A DNA stretch of 57,878 nt from CAZLMW01 sp964560875 (GCA_964560875.1 CAZLMW010000044.1:1-57878); one strand, 5' to 3'; positions 23,734 through 33,337 are shown, counted from the first letter of the stretch. Numbers and translations: made by a program. Notes: generated by a model from the letters alone, not told the origin.

Positions 23734-26700
23734 TCAAGTAGCCGCGGACGACCCCGTACCGGGACTCTTGCGCCGCGTCGTGGTCTTCTTGGCCGCCGTC
23801 GCCTTCATAGCGGTCGTCTTCTTGGCCGCCGCCTTCGTGCCAGCCTTCTTGGCCGTCGTTTTCTTGGCGGTCGTCTTCTTGGCAGTCGTCTTCTTGGCCG
23901 TCGTCTTCTTGGCCGTCTTCTTCTTGGCGGTCGTCTTCTTGGCTGTCGTCTTCTTCTTGGCTGTCGTCTTCTTCTTGGCTGTCGTNNNNNNNNNNNNNNN
24001 NNNNNNNNNNNNNNNNNNNNNNNNNNNNNNNNNNNNNNNNNNNNNNNNNNNNNNNNNNNNNNNNNNNNNNNNNNNNNNNNNNNNNTCTTCTTGGCTGTCG
24101 TCTTCTTCTTGGCTGTCGTCTTCTTCTTGGCTGTCGTGCGGGACTTTGCCGTCGTACGCCCACGGCCAGCGCGCTTTTTCACTGGCTTGCCGTGACTCGC
24201 GAGCCGCTCGAGCGCCATGCGCAGGTCGACCTCGTCCTTGCCCATGCCCCGCGGCAGCGACGCGTTCATCTTGCCGTTGGTCAGGTACGGTCCAAACCGC
24301 CCGTCGAGCAGCCGCACATCCTCGTCGCAGGACGGATCCTTGCCGAGAATGCGGCCGATCTTGGCCTCGCGCGCCAGCTTGATGAGCTCCACAGCCTTTT
24401 CGAGCGTCACCGTCTCCGGATCGAGGTCACCGAGCGTCTTGTTGGTCTCCCCATCGCTGACGTAGTGGCCCCAGCGGCCGTTCCACAGCGCGATCTCGAC
24501 GCCATCCTTTTCGCGGTTGCCGATCACCCGCAGCTTCTCGCGGCCGCGGGTCTTCTTCTTGGCGAGCGCGGCGATAGCACCTTCGAGGTCCACGTCGATC
24601 GCGAACGTCCCAGTCGGCAGCGTCGCCGTCTGCGAATCCGTCTTCACGTAGTCGCCGTAGCGGCCAACGTGCGCCGTGATCATCAGGTCGCTGTCGGGGT
24701 GCTTGCCAAGCTCGCGCGGCAACGACAGCTGGGCGATCGCCCGGTCGCGCGTCAACGAATCCGGCGCCATGCCCTTGCTCACCGACACCATCTTCGGCTT
24801 CTCGTCGTCCTTGCCGGTGCCCAGCTGCAGGTACGGTCCGAAACGGCCAGTCTTGAGGAAGACATCGGTGCCGTCTTCGGTCTGGGCGATCGGCATCTCC
24901 GCCCGCCGGCGCTCTTCGATGAGCTTGAGCGCCGCCTCGATCGACAGCTCGTCGGGTGCCTGGTCTTCGGGGACGCTCGCGGTCGACTCACCGAAGCGAA
25001 GGAACGTGCCGTAGCGGCCGATGCGAACCATCACGTCGACGTCGTCGTGGCTGCCGATGCTCATGCCGCTAGCGTCGGCTGGATCGATGCTGTCGCGGAC
25101 CTCGTCGAGCAGACTCGTCAGCCCCTTCACGTCGCCGTCGAGCTGCGGGAAGCCGTCGGTGTAAAATCGCTGCAGATAGGACGAATACCCCGCGCTTCCG
25201 GTCGCGATCTCGTCCAACCGCGCCTCCATCGTGGCCGTGAAGTTGTAGTCCACGAGGTGCGGCATGTGCTCTTCGAGCATGCGCACCACGATCATGCCCA
25301 TGAAGGTCGGAACCAGGGTGTTCGCGCGCCGGAAACAGTACCCGCGGTCGAGCAAGTGCTGAATGATCGTGGCGTAGGTGCTGGGTCGTCCGATGCCCTT
25401 GTCTTCGAGCGCCCGGACCAGCGTCGCGTCGTTGAGGCGCGCAGGCGGACGGGTGTGGTGACCGCGCGGCACCAGCGCTTCTTCACCATCGCGCTCGAGC
25501 ACTTCGCCTTCGGACAGGAGCGGCAGCTGCGGCGCGCCCGAATCGCTGCGGGGCTGCACGCGGAGGAAGCCGTCGAACACAACGGCGCGGCCACTGGTGC
25601 GGAACGTCGCGTTGTCGACGCCGATCTCGATCACCGTCTGCTCGAGCTGCGCGTTCTTCATCTGGCTCGCGATCGTGCGGCGCCAGATCATCTCGTAAAG
25701 GCGGGTCTCGTCCGGGCTCAGGCGGTCCTTGGCGTCCTCGGGCGTGGTGAACCGATCGCCGGCAGGTCGGATCGCCTCGTGGGCCTCCTGGGCATTCTTG
25801 TCGCGGGTCGCATAGAGGCGCGCCTGCTCGGGCACGTAGTTGGCACCGCAAGCCTCTTCGATCCAGGACCGCGCGGCACCGAGCGCCTGCTGCGACAACG
25901 TCGTCGAATCGGTACGCATGTAGGTGATGAAACCCTTCTCGTACAGCGACTGGGCGACCCGCATCGTGCGCGCGGCGGGGAACCGAAGGCGCCGGTTGGC
26001 GTCCTGCTGCAAGGTCGACGTCGTGTACGGCGCGTGCGGCTTTTGCGTGACCGGCTTGACCTCGCGGGACTTGACCACCACCGGCTTGTCGGCGAGCCGG
26101 GCAACGAGCGCCCGGGCGGCGTCACCATCGAGCACCATCGCCTTGGCGTTGGTGAGCTTGCCGGTCGTCTGGTCAAAATCGCGCCCGTTGGCGATGCGCA
26201 CGTTATTGACGCGCACCAGGGTCGCATCAAACGGGTGTTCGGCGCCTTCCTTGCGCAGCTTCGCTAGCAGATCCCAATACTCGGACTGCACAAACGCGAT
26301 GCGCTCGCGTTCACGGGCGACCAGCAAGCGCAGCGCGACCGACTGGACACGACCGGCGCTCAGACCCGGCTTGATCTTGCGCCACAGGACCTGGCTGACA
26401 TCCCATCCGTAGAGTCGATCGAGCACGCGACGGGTGCGCTGCGCGTTGACGAGGCGCATGTCGAGGTCACGGGGCATCGACAGCGCCGACTGGATCGCGC
26501 GTTCGGTGATCTCACGAAAAACGAGCCGGTGAACGGGAACTTTCGGTTTGAGCTCCTCGACGAGGTGCCACGAAATCGCCTCCCCTTCGCGATCATCATC
26601 GGTCGCGAGATAGAGGGCGTCGGCGTCCTTCAGCGACCGCTTCAGCGCGTCGATCTGCGCCTTCTTGTTGGGCGGAACACGGTAGATCTCTTCGAGCGGC

Positions 26701-26972
26701 TCAAACCCGTTTTCGATGTTGACGCCGTACTTGATCCAAGACTCCTGGCGCCGCTTGTCCTTGGCGGATAAGTCGGTCTTGCGGGTCACCAGGTCGCGTA
26801 CGTGGCCGACGCTGGCTTCCACCATGTAGCCCGGCCCGAGGTATTTGCGGATCGTGTTGGCCTTGGTCGGCGACTCGACGATCACCAGCTTCATGCCGGT
26901 CTCTTTGCCCGCCTTGGCGCTCTTCGAGCTGGCTTTGGCAGACTTGGATTTGCTGGATCGTGCGGCTGGCAT
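23734..26972 (-). CDS. topA: DNA topoisomerase I with Lys-Thr-Ala tail (assembly gap in tail)
   Basis: Type IA topoisomerase that relaxes negative supercoils. After a basic leader, MKLVIVESPTKANTIRKYLG opens the Toprim domain with ATDDDREGE; LSAGRVQSVALRLL and the active-site Tyr in FITYMRTDSTTLS follow. The C-terminus has no zinc fingers but five Toprim C-terminal repeats (RIGRYGTFLRFG, KTGRFGPYLQLG, HVGRYGDYVK, WNGRWGHYV, LDGRFGPYL), as in actinobacterial enzymes. A tail of KTTAKK repeats then runs into the gap and resumes beyond it, ending ...GTGSSAAT at TGA 23736-23734. The frame is continuous only if the gap is not exactly 100 bp, so the tail length is unknown. Start ATG 26972 has GAGG upstream. 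It converges on the sigma gene with 12 bp between stops; dprA is upstream. Confidence 0.95.
23820..24138. repeat. 15/18-bp tandem repeats coding the TopA tail, with 100-N gap at 23986-24085
   Basis: The plus strand shows repeated TCTTCTTGGCTGTCGT-type units, the complement of codons for KKTTA and KKKTTA. The gap lies in the most uniform part, where assemblers collapse identical units. The flanks are in different frames relative to a 100-bp spacer, proving the N count is arbitrary. Confidence 0.85.
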
Positions 26973-27039
26973 CGGGGCCTCATATATTAACTGTGTGCTC
27001 GATATCGCTGGCGAGCTGCTGAGCGACGTGTTGCGCCTC

Positions 27040-27963
27040 TCAGGCCCGGCGATAGCGTCCGAAGCTCGCGCGCTGCAGCTGGCCGTCCATGCACAGCCGC
27101 AGCAACAGAGCCGCCAATTCAGACCGCGTTCCGCCGGTGCACGAGACCAGTTCCTCCAAAGAGAGGCCGGTGTCCAGTGTCGTTGCGAGCGCTTGGTCGA
27201 TGGCGGAAACGAGCCGCGAATCGCCGCCCTGGGGGACCACCAGCGGCAGTCGGCCCCGGGGCTTCGGGGTCGCGTATCGTTGCCAGCCCTGTGCGGCGCC
27301 GTCAATGGTGGCGTTGTGACCGAGGTCGGCGACGAGGGTCCGCGCACCGGTTCGGTCGCTCACCAAGCGGCATCCGAGCCGCAACAGCTCGTTGCTGCCC
27401 GCCGATGGAAAATCCGTGCCTCGCCATGGCACGACGAAGACGGGGATCTGTTGCTGTCTCGCCATGTTGGCGGTCATCAACGTGCCGCTGCGCAGGTCGG
27501 CACACACCACGACGAGCGCGTCGATCAGCCGCACCAACACCGCATTGCGCCGCCGATAGCTGCCGTTCATGTGGCCCGACAGCGGCTTCTCGCGGCTCAT
27601 CACAATGCCGCCGCCCGTCCTCACGAAGCGACACAAAACGGCCTGGCGCTTGTCGACCCCAAGCAACCCCGCCGGCAACACGACGGCCGTCCTTCCTCCA
27701 AGCTCTACAGTGTGGCGATGGGCCTGTTCGTCGATCCCGCGCGCGCCGCCGCTGACGACGATGGCCCCGGCCTGCACCAACCCAGCCACGATGTCGCGCG
27801 TCGCAGCGAGCTGTTCCGGCATCGGATCGCGCGACCCCACAACCCCAACCCGCGGCCCCTCCGGAATGGCGCCAAAACTGGTGACCTGACCCCCACACCC
27901 CCGCCGTGCGATCGATTCCAGGTCGACGGTGACGAATTGCTTCCCCGCGACTTCCACGCCCAT
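27040..27963 (-). CDS. dprA: DNA-processing protein DprA
   Basis: 307 residues. DprA loads RecA on single-stranded DNA entering by transformation. The Rossmann-like domain is complete: RVGVVGSRDPMPEQL, VVSGGARGIDEQAHRHTVELGGRTAVVLPAGL, FVRTGGGIVMSREKPLSGH, YRRRNAVLVRLIDALVVVCADLRSGTL. A C-terminal winged-helix-like segment (LSLEELVSCTGGTRSELAALLLRLCMDGQLQ) is present. The N-terminal SAM-like domain of many homologues is missing. Start ATG 27963 is the only one that keeps the fold. Codirectional with topA 67 bp downstream, a common pairing. The presence of dprA and a PilQ-like secretin is compatible with DNA uptake, but no comEA or comEC is seen here. Confidence 0.93.
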   Translation of the reverse strand: MGVEVAGKQFVTVDLESIARRGCGGQVTSFGAIPEGPRVGVVGSRDPMPEQLAATRDIVAGLVQAGAIVVSGGARGIDEQAHRHTVELGGRTAVVLPAGLLGVDKRQAVLCRFVRTGGGIVMSREKPLSGHMNGSYRRRNAVLVRLIDALVVVCADLRSGTLMTANMARQQQIPVFVVPWRGTDFPSAGSNELLRLGCRLVSDRTGARTLVADLGHNATIDGAAQGWQRYATPKPRGRLPLVVPQGGDSRLVSAIDQALATTLDTGLSLEELVSCTGGTRSELAALLLRLCMDGQLQRASFGRYRRA

Positions 27964-28081
27964 TGAGCACCTCCCAAAACGGTTCGCCGCTTTTCAGCGA
28001 CCGGTACTCAAGTGATCGGGAGATTGACCAAAAATCTTTCGAATCGCACGACTGAAAGGCTGTCGGCGAAGGGAAAACGGC

Positions 28082-28097
28082 GCATCTGCACAGATGC
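28082..28097. terminator. Perfect 16-bp palindrome between rsmB and dprA
   Basis: GCATCTGCACAGATGC is a perfect inverted repeat, extended outward by ACGG...CCGT pairs. It lies downstream of rsmB and upstream of dprA, both on the minus strand, and may end the rsmB transcript. No clear T-run follows. The surrounding 27964-28170 holds no gene. Confidence 0.4.
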
Positions 28098-28170
28098 CTT
28101 CCGTCTTGATCGGCGTTCTAGGTGGTCCGACGAGCGGACGGCAACTCATCAAAACTCCTGAAACGGACCA

Positions 28171-29460
28171 CTACTTGCGAGTGAGGCAAGCGGCGTAGAA
28201 AGCGTCCATCCCGAAATCAAGGGGATGGGTCCTCAGGTCCTCGCCGACGCGGCTGAAGTCGTCCCGCGCCGCGAGAAAATGGTCCACCACACGGCTGCCT
28301 TCGGCGCGGGTCATCGAGCAGACCGCGTAGATGAGGCGGCCGCCGGGCTTCACCATCTCCGCTGCGTTCGCAAGGATGCGGCGTTGCAGTTGGGCGTTGA
28401 TGGCGATGTCGGCTGCGCGGCGGCGGTGGCGGATCTCGGGTCGGCGTCGCACTGTTCCGAGCCCTGTGCACGGCGCATCGACCAGGACGGCGTCGAATTG
28501 TGCGTCGAATTCCGGGTCGCCCTTGGTCAGGTCGAGCACGCGTGTCTCCGGCATCGACACACCGGCGGATTCGCACAGGCGTTTGGCAGCGGCGAGCGCG
28601 TCTTTTCGGGTGTCGAACGCGGTGACCTCGGCCCCAGCGCCGACCAGGAAGAGGGTCTTGGCGCCGCGGCCCGCGCAGACATCGGCGATCCGTTCGCCGG
28701 GTTGGGGGGCGACGAGCTTGACCACCGCCGCGCTGCCCGCGTCTTGAGCGATGGCGCGACGCCGCTGGAACGTCTCGGATGCGAAAAACGCGGGCCCGTT
28801 GGCGGCGAAGACTCGCTGCAGGTCGCCGATCCGTTCGAGTTCGACGCCCTCTGCCCGCAAGTCGCGCGCCGCGTCGTCGTCGATGGCGTGGATGTGCAGC
28901 GGCGCCGGCGCTTCGAAGGCGGCCTGGAGCTCTGCGCCGGGCACACCAGCGTCTTCGGCGAGCTCATCGATGTGGCGGCGGATCCAGGCCGGGAGGTCGT
29001 CGCCGGCGTCGTCATTCCACGGGGTGGTCCTGGCCAGGGAGCGCATCGCGCCGTGGACAAACCCGACCTGGCCGCGCCCGATCACCTTGCGTGCGGCGTT
29101 GGTCGTGGCGTCGATCGCCGCGTAGTCGGGCACGCGATCCATCGCCGCGAGTTGGTAGGCCGCGAGCCGTAGCGTCACGAGTGACCGCACGTCCATGCCG
29201 TGGAGCCCGCGCTTGGCGACCTTGGCGATCCATCCGTCGAGGCTTCGTTGCCGGCGCAGGCACCCGTACACCATCTCGGTCAGCAGCCCGTGGTCGACGC
29301 TGGCGAGCAGGGGCTTACGCCTCAGGGCGTTGCGGATCGCCTCCTGGCTGCCAGTCTCGTAGCCCTCGACCGCGAGCAGCGCGTCGATCGCCCGCCGGCG
29401 CACCAGGGCCCCCGACTGAGGCTGATTGGATGGGGTCGGCTTGGGGTCGCGTGTGCTCAT
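28171..29460 (-). CDS. rsmB: 16S rRNA (cytosine-C5)-methyltransferase RsmB-like
   Basis: 429 residues, normal RsmB length. RsmB methylates C967 of 16S rRNA (E. coli numbering). The N-terminal NusB-like domain (RRRAIDALLAVEGYETGSQEAIRNALRR...VYGCLRRQRSLDGWI) is followed by the SAM-dependent domain: ADVCAGRGAKTLFL, FDTRKDALAAAKRLC, DAVLVDAPCTGLGTVRRRPEIRHRR and IYAVCSMTRAEG. Both catalytic cysteines (DAPCTG and AVCSM) are present. Start ATG 29460 is chosen; an in-frame ATG at 29487 would add nine non-conserved residues, and neither has a strong Shine-Dalgarno. The next upstream gene is the anti-sigma factor, 86 bp away in the same direction. Confidence 0.92.
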   Translation of the reverse strand: MSTRDPKPTPSNQPQSGALVRRRAIDALLAVEGYETGSQEAIRNALRRKPLLASVDHGLLTEMVYGCLRRQRSLDGWIAKVAKRGLHGMDVRSLVTLRLAAYQLAAMDRVPDYAAIDATTNAARKVIGRGQVGFVHGAMRSLARTTPWNDDAGDDLPAWIRRHIDELAEDAGVPGAELQAAFEAPAPLHIHAIDDDAARDLRAEGVELERIGDLQRVFAANGPAFFASETFQRRRAIAQDAGSAAVVKLVAPQPGERIADVCAGRGAKTLFLVGAGAEVTAFDTRKDALAAAKRLCESAGVSMPETRVLDLTKGDPEFDAQFDAVLVDAPCTGLGTVRRRPEIRHRRRAADIAINAQLQRRILANAAEMVKPGGRLIYAVCSMTRAEGSRVVDHFLAARDDFSRVGEDLRTHPLDFGMDAFYAACLTRK

Positions 29461-29546
29461 GCCGCGATGGTGGTTGGGCGGCGCCAAAAAAGCGACCGCC
29501 GCCGTGAATGCACACGACGGCGGCCGCCTTGGGGGAGGAGATTGGT

Positions 29547-30614
29547 CTATTTCACGTCAGGCTCAAGCAGCGCCGTCATCGTGTCGCTTTCGTGCTCGCT
29601 GACGAGTGCGAAGCGTTCGCCGCGTTGCAGTACGTGCAGCACCGTGTAGCCGGCGAGGTGGTTGCTCATCGTGCCGTACGCCTGGCTGCCGGGCGCGCCG
29701 GGGGTAGCGGCGGCCTGCGGCTCCTGGAAGGGGGCCTTGCCGTTGGGCTGCAGGAATCGAATCGCGGTCAGCGGCTTGCCGAGCGCGTCGTAGCGGTAGA
29801 CGACGACCGCGTGTCCGGCGATCTGCGAGAAGCGGGCGCCGCGCAGGTGGACGCCGGTTCCTTCGCTGATCGGTGGCGCGCCGATGCCTTGCATCCGGCC
29901 GTTGAGATACTGCTGCACCGTCGCGATGCCGCCGCGGACCTCGTCGGGGAGCGGGTTGGCGTGCGTGGTGACCATCGACTTGATCGCACCGGCGGTGCGC
30001 GCTTGCGGAATCGGCCACGCGTCGGGCGCGGTGTTGGCTTCTTCCTGGCCACCGACGTAGCCGGCGACAGGTTGCTCGGCGGCCACGAGACGGACCGCGC
30101 TACCTTGTTGGGCGGCAGGCGCGGCTGCTGGTTGCGCGGGTGCTGCGGCGACTGCGGAAGGCTGGTTGCCGGCGACGCGCGCGGCTTGGTTGTCGGCGCG
30201 CGGGGCGGCGATGGCTTCGACCGGGCGAACAGCGGCGGGGGCAGCTGCGACGGCGACCGCCGGTTGCTCGTTGAGGCCATTGGTCTGCCCGCTCGCGACG
30301 AGCCCGTTGTAGCCAACAAACGCGATCGCGGCCGACGCGGCGAGCGCCATGGGCACGGTCAACGTCGCCGACAGCCGCGCTTTGCGCCGCGCCGATGCAA
30401 GCCGCTGCTGCACGCGGAGCTTCATCTCCGGATCGCAGGGCGTCGCCACGAGGTGTTTGCGTACGGTCGAACGGAACGTTGCGTCGTGTTGCACAGCGTC
30501 CCGACAGTGGCCGCACATCGCCAGGTGAGCTTCGAGCTCGACCCGGTCGCGGGCATCGAATTCGCCATCGAGGTAGGCGAATGAAAACTTCATCACGTCT
30601 TCACAGTTCATCAA
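29547..30614 (-). CDS. Membrane anti-sigma factor with zinc-binding ZAS domain
   Basis: 355 residues. The N-terminus MMNCEDVMKFSFAYLDGEFDARDRVELEAHLAMCGHCRD carries the HxxxCxxC zinc-binding anti-sigma signature (Cys4, then HLAMCGHC). A basic linker precedes one membrane segment (about 80-107, VPMALAASAAIAFVGYNGLVA). The rest, some 250 residues, would be periplasmic: an Ala/Pro-rich stretch, then a folded domain from about 215 (VRGGIATVQQYLNG...GARFSQIAGHAVVVYRYD) that could sense an envelope signal. It lies 58 bp after the ECF sigma gene in the same direction, the standard arrangement for a sigma/anti-sigma pair. The inducing signal is not evident. Confidence 0.88.
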   Translation of the reverse strand: MMNCEDVMKFSFAYLDGEFDARDRVELEAHLAMCGHCRDAVQHDATFRSTVRKHLVATPCDPEMKLRVQQRLASARRKARLSATLTVPMALAASAAIAFVGYNGLVASGQTNGLNEQPAVAVAAAPAAVRPVEAIAAPRADNQAARVAGNQPSAVAAAPAQPAAAPAAQQGSAVRLVAAEQPVAGYVGGQEEANTAPDAWPIPQARTAGAIKSMVTTHANPLPDEVRGGIATVQQYLNGRMQGIGAPPISEGTGVHLRGARFSQIAGHAVVVYRYDALGKPLTAIRFLQPNGKAPFQEPQAAATPGAPGSQAYGTMSNHLAGYTVLHVLQRGERFALVSEHESDTMTALLEPDVK

Positions 30615-30672
30615 GCGATCCTGTTTCCGTGGTTGTGAGTAGGTTGGGCTGACGGGGCGGGGGTGACCCCGA

Positions 30673-31329
30673 TCAACCCTCGTTGGCGGCTTTGCGTTTT
30701 CCGCGCAGCCGGAACTGGTCCATGTCGATGACGCCGTCGCTGTTGCGCTCGGGCTCTTTGACGATGCCTTCGCGGATCGCGTGGTCGAGCAGCTTTCGTT
30801 GCATCGCGCGGCGAGCGCGGTACAGGCGGCTCATCACCGTGCCGACGGGGCAGTCACAGACCTCGGCGATCTCCTTGTAGGAGAAGTCCTGTAGGTCGGC
30901 GAGCAGCAGCACCGTGCGGAAGTCGTCCGGCAGCGAATCGATCGCTTCGAGCACGTCCTTGCTGACCATCCGGTCGAGCACCTGCGCTTCGAGCGGCCGG
31001 TAGATGCCGCGATCGTCGTGCATTTCGGCGACCTGCATCTCGATCTCGGGCAGCGCATCGTTGCTGACCCCACGCCGCCGCTTCCGGCTGCGCTGCACGT
31101 TGTAGAACGTGTTGGTCATGATGCGGAACAACCACGCGCGGCAGTTGGTTCCCTGCTGATACCGATGCCAGTTCTTGAGCGCCTTGATGTAGGTCTCTTG
31201 AACAAGGTCTTCGGCGTCGCTGGCATTACGAGCCAGGTGCATCGCGTACCCGTGGAGCGCGTCCATGTGTGGCATGGCTTCGCGTTCGAAGGCGTCTTTC
31301 TCTTTGTTCCTGCTAAACAGGCGCAACAT
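30673..31329 (-). CDS. ECF-family RNA polymerase sigma factor
   Basis: 218 residues. Region 2: HMDALHGYAMHLARNASDAEDLVQETYIKALKNWHRYQQGTNCRAWLFRIMTNTFYNVQR. Region 4: LDRMVSKDVLEAIDSLPDDFRTVLLLADLQDFSYKEIAEVCDCPVGTVMSRLYRARRAMQRKL. No region 3, as expected for ECF. A short basic C-terminal extension ends RLRGKRKAANEG. Start ATG 31329 has AGGAGA seven bases upstream; a longer frame from 31377 lacks a ribosome site. It is followed by the ZAS anti-sigma gene, which should hold it inactive at the membrane. Confidence 0.95.
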   Translation of the reverse strand: MLRLFSRNKEKDAFEREAMPHMDALHGYAMHLARNASDAEDLVQETYIKALKNWHRYQQGTNCRAWLFRIMTNTFYNVQRSRKRRRGVSNDALPEIEMQVAEMHDDRGIYRPLEAQVLDRMVSKDVLEAIDSLPDDFRTVLLLADLQDFSYKEIAEVCDCPVGTVMSRLYRARRAMQRKLLDHAIREGIVKEPERNSDGVIDMDQFRLRGKRKAANEG

Positions 31330-31477
31330 TTTTCTCTCCTCTGACACCAGCTTAATGCGGTGTTCCCAAGCTTCCAAACCATGGGGTAAGGGGGGTATTC
31401 CGCGGAGCGGGATCTTTTTTCTGCGAGGCAGATCTTCTCTGCGAGGGCCGCGTTTGTCTGCGAGATGGCTTCAGCCG

Positions 31478-32062
31478 TCAGTTTCTCTTCCCACATCGCT
31501 GGCTCCTGGAGCTGGTTGTCGCGCACACGTTCTTACGCCTCGACTGCAGCCGGAAGGCAAGGCGCGTCGGTCTCGCAGGGAGCTGCGGTACCAATGCAGC
31601 CATCGCGTTCGCAAGGCGGCGCCGTCGTCGGGGCGCAGGCGCTGCAGCTCGTCGAGAATCGGTCAGAGGCGCGCCGGAATTGGAAAGCTCCGCGATGGCT
31701 ACGAAGCGACCGTCGTTCGGATCGGCGTGGTGGGAGCCGACCCAGAGATCCTTGCCGACCTTGAGCCGCAGACTGACAGGGCAGGTGCGATGCACGATCA
31801 GCGCTCCCTGATCATCGATCATCTCGATCCTCGTGGCCAGCTCGGGGCTCGTGTCGTAGTGCGGCTCTGCGGCGCACCGGTTGAAGACGCGGATCGCCGA
31901 ACCCCAGTCGGGGAACCGGCCGATGACGGCGGGCCCCTCCTTGCGCTCCGGTGAACGCCCCTCATCGAACGGGTCAACGCTAAGAACGCCGTACCGCCAG
32001 CCGGTGCCGCTCTTGTTGTGCCAGCCGGTGTTGCTCTTGTTGTGGTCGTTGTGCTTGCCCAT
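31478..32062 (-). CDS. Hypothetical protein with N-terminal NxSGTGW-type repeats
   Basis: 194 residues; family not recognised. The start ATG 32062 has an excellent AGGAGG four bases upstream, which is the main evidence that the gene is real. The N-terminus MGKHNDHNKSNTGWHNKSGTGWRYG is hydrophilic with a short NKSxTGW duplication. The centre (VIGRFPDWGSAIRVFNRCAAEPHYD...ALIVHRTCPVSLRLKVGKDLWVGSHH) looks folded. The C-terminus is Arg- and Ala-rich and low in complexity, so a nearby frameshift cannot be excluded. No signal peptide. Upstream of and codirectional with the ECF sigma gene. Confidence 0.55.
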   Translation of the reverse strand: MGKHNDHNKSNTGWHNKSGTGWRYGVLSVDPFDEGRSPERKEGPAVIGRFPDWGSAIRVFNRCAAEPHYDTSPELATRIEMIDDQGALIVHRTCPVSLRLKVGKDLWVGSHHADPNDGRFVAIAELSNSGAPLTDSRRAAAPAPRRRRRLANAMAALVPQLPARPTRLAFRLQSRRKNVCATTSSRSQRCGKRN

Positions 32063-32335
32063 GGTCCCTCCTGTTTGGGGCCGTGGCAGCCCCTTCCACT
32101 CTGGTTACGGGTGGTGAGGGCGCCGGCTAACACGAGCGAATTTTTGAGCGGACATTCCTGCAGCCGCTGTGCCGGGTGGATCAGCGCACCAGATCGGTCA
32201 CGACTGCGCCGAATTGCCCGTTGCGACGCTCGGTTTGGCTGTTGGGCGCAGTCTCCGCGCACCGCGCTCCATCAACGATCCGCGGGACGCTGAGATGGAG
32301 CGGTTTGGGGCGGCGAATGATCGCGCAAATGCCGC

Positions 32336-32363
32336 TTGACAGCCCTTGCGCCTTGGCTAGTAT
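32336..32363 (+). promoter_or_regulatory. Consensus sigma-70 promoter of the tRNA cluster
   Basis: TTGACA (32336-32341), 16-bp spacer, TAGTAT (32358-32363), 37 bp upstream of tRNA-His. Position and match are what is expected of a stable-RNA promoter. In the remaining 32063-32335 between the hypothetical gene and this promoter I see no gene or repeat. Confidence 0.75.
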
Positions 32364-32399
32364 CCGCCGGCCCTAATGCTCTGACACGGGCTGGAAGAC

Positions 32400-32476
32400 G
32401 GTGGATGTAGCTCAGTTGGTAGAGCACGGGTTTGTGGTACCTGAGGTCGCGGGTTCAAGCCCCGTCATCCACCCCA
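32400..32476 (+). tRNA. tRNA-His (GTG)
   Basis: Acceptor GTGGATG (32401-32407) pairs with CATCCAC (32466-32472), with the diagnostic extra G at 32400 opposite C73. D-arm GCTCAGTTGGTAGAGC, anticodon loop TTGTGGT with anticodon GTG, T-arm GCGGGTTCAAGCCCCGT. CCA is encoded (32474-32476). First tRNA after the promoter. Confidence 0.96.
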
Positions 32477-32554
32477 AAGTGAGACTGCTTCGGGTTGCCT
32501 GCGCGGCGACAGACGAGCAAGATTCACGCCGACCAGCTGGCAACGACCGGCGCT

Positions 32555-32631
<77 letters not shown>

Positions 32632-32741
32632 CAAGTGGAGCTTTCGGTTCCACGAACAGATCGCGCTGCCGACCAGGGCAGCCAAAATAAACTGCGCAAC
32701 GGCCGACGGTCCCACCGGAAGCTGACGGCGCGAGCGGAGAC

Positions 32742-32817
32742 AGCCCCCTAGCTCAACTGGCAGAGCAACGGACTCTTAATCCGCAGGTTGGGGGTTCGAG
32801 TCCCCCGGGGGCTACCA
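32742..32817 (+). tRNA. tRNA-Lys (CTT)
   Basis: Acceptor AGCCCCC pairs with GGGGGCT (32807-32813). D-arm TAGCTCAACTGGCAGAGC, anticodon stem ACGGA/TCCGC with loop CTCTTAA (anticodon CTT), T-arm GGGGGTTCGAGTCCCCC. CCA encoded at 32815-32817. The CTT isoacceptor fits a GC-rich genome using AAG. Confidence 0.95.
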
Positions 32818-32887
32818 GGTTTCGAGACGTCGAAAGACGCGACGAGACCAACATACGCTGGCATTCAGCTGGCAACCGTCCGCCGTG

Positions 32888-32920
32888 AAAGCCCTCGTCG
32901 GTCGCGACGGGGGCTTTCTT
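32888..32920 (+). terminator. Rho-independent terminator after the three tRNAs
   Basis: AAAGCCCTCGTCG / CGACGGGGGCTTT stem with GTCG loop, followed by a short T-rich tail (TTCTT). It ends the His-Arg-Lys tRNA transcript. Confidence 0.75.
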
Positions 32921-32951
32921 GCATGAAGGGAAGGCTTAGGGCTTCCCGCCG

Positions 32952-33337
32952 GGCCCGTGGCCGCTGACGCTGATCAGCAGCTGTGAGCCGAAAGAAAGTT
33001 TGGGGTGAGGAGGGAAAACGACGCTTTTCCCGACGAGGGGGATTTCCAATCCCCCGCATCTCGCCGCCGGCCCCGTGGCCGCTGACGCTGATCAGCAGCT
33101 GTGAGCCGAAAGAAAGTTTGGGGTGANNNNNNNNNNNNNNNNNNNNNNNNNNNNNNNNNNNNNNNNNNNNNNNNNNNNNNNNNNNNNNNNNNNNNNNNNN
33201 NNNNNNNNNNNNNNNNNNNNNNNNNNCCCGTGGCCGCTGACGCTGATCAGCAGCTGTGAGCCGAAAGAAAGTTTGGGGTGAGGAGGGAAAACGACGCTTT
33301 TCCCGACGAGGGGGATTTCCAATCCCCCGATGCTCCC
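32952..33337. repeat. 118-bp tandem repeat before tRNA-Leu, with gap
   Basis: The unit starts CCCGTGGCCGCTGACG, contains CTGATCAG, then the dispersed double-hairpin core GGGAAAACGACGCTTTTCCC plus GGGGGATT...AATCCCCC. Copies start at 32954 and 33072 (period 118) and again at 33227 after the N run. At least three copies are visible; the total is hidden by the gap. It sits between the tRNA terminator and tRNA-Leu. No open frame is supported in 32921-33379. Confidence 0.85.
33127..33226. other. Assembly gap (100 N) inside the 118-bp repeat
   Basis: Exactly 100 N flanked by identical repeat sequence on both sides, so the number of units is undetermined. Confidence 0.9.

Noticed and set aside
23820..24138. 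Short regular repeats considered as a CRISPR array
   Set aside because: No unique spacers; the repeats are codons of the TopA Lys-Thr-Ala tail.
24192..26267. 691-codon plus-strand frame opposite topA
   Set aside because: Antisense shadow of TopA; no ribosome site, no motif.
31329..31496. Short minus-strand frame starting MWEEKLTAEA with AGGAG upstream of the ECF gene
   Set aside because: Although the ribosome site is good, the frame runs deep into the sigma gene out of phase and resembles no protein; the spacer has short TCTGCGAG repeats instead.
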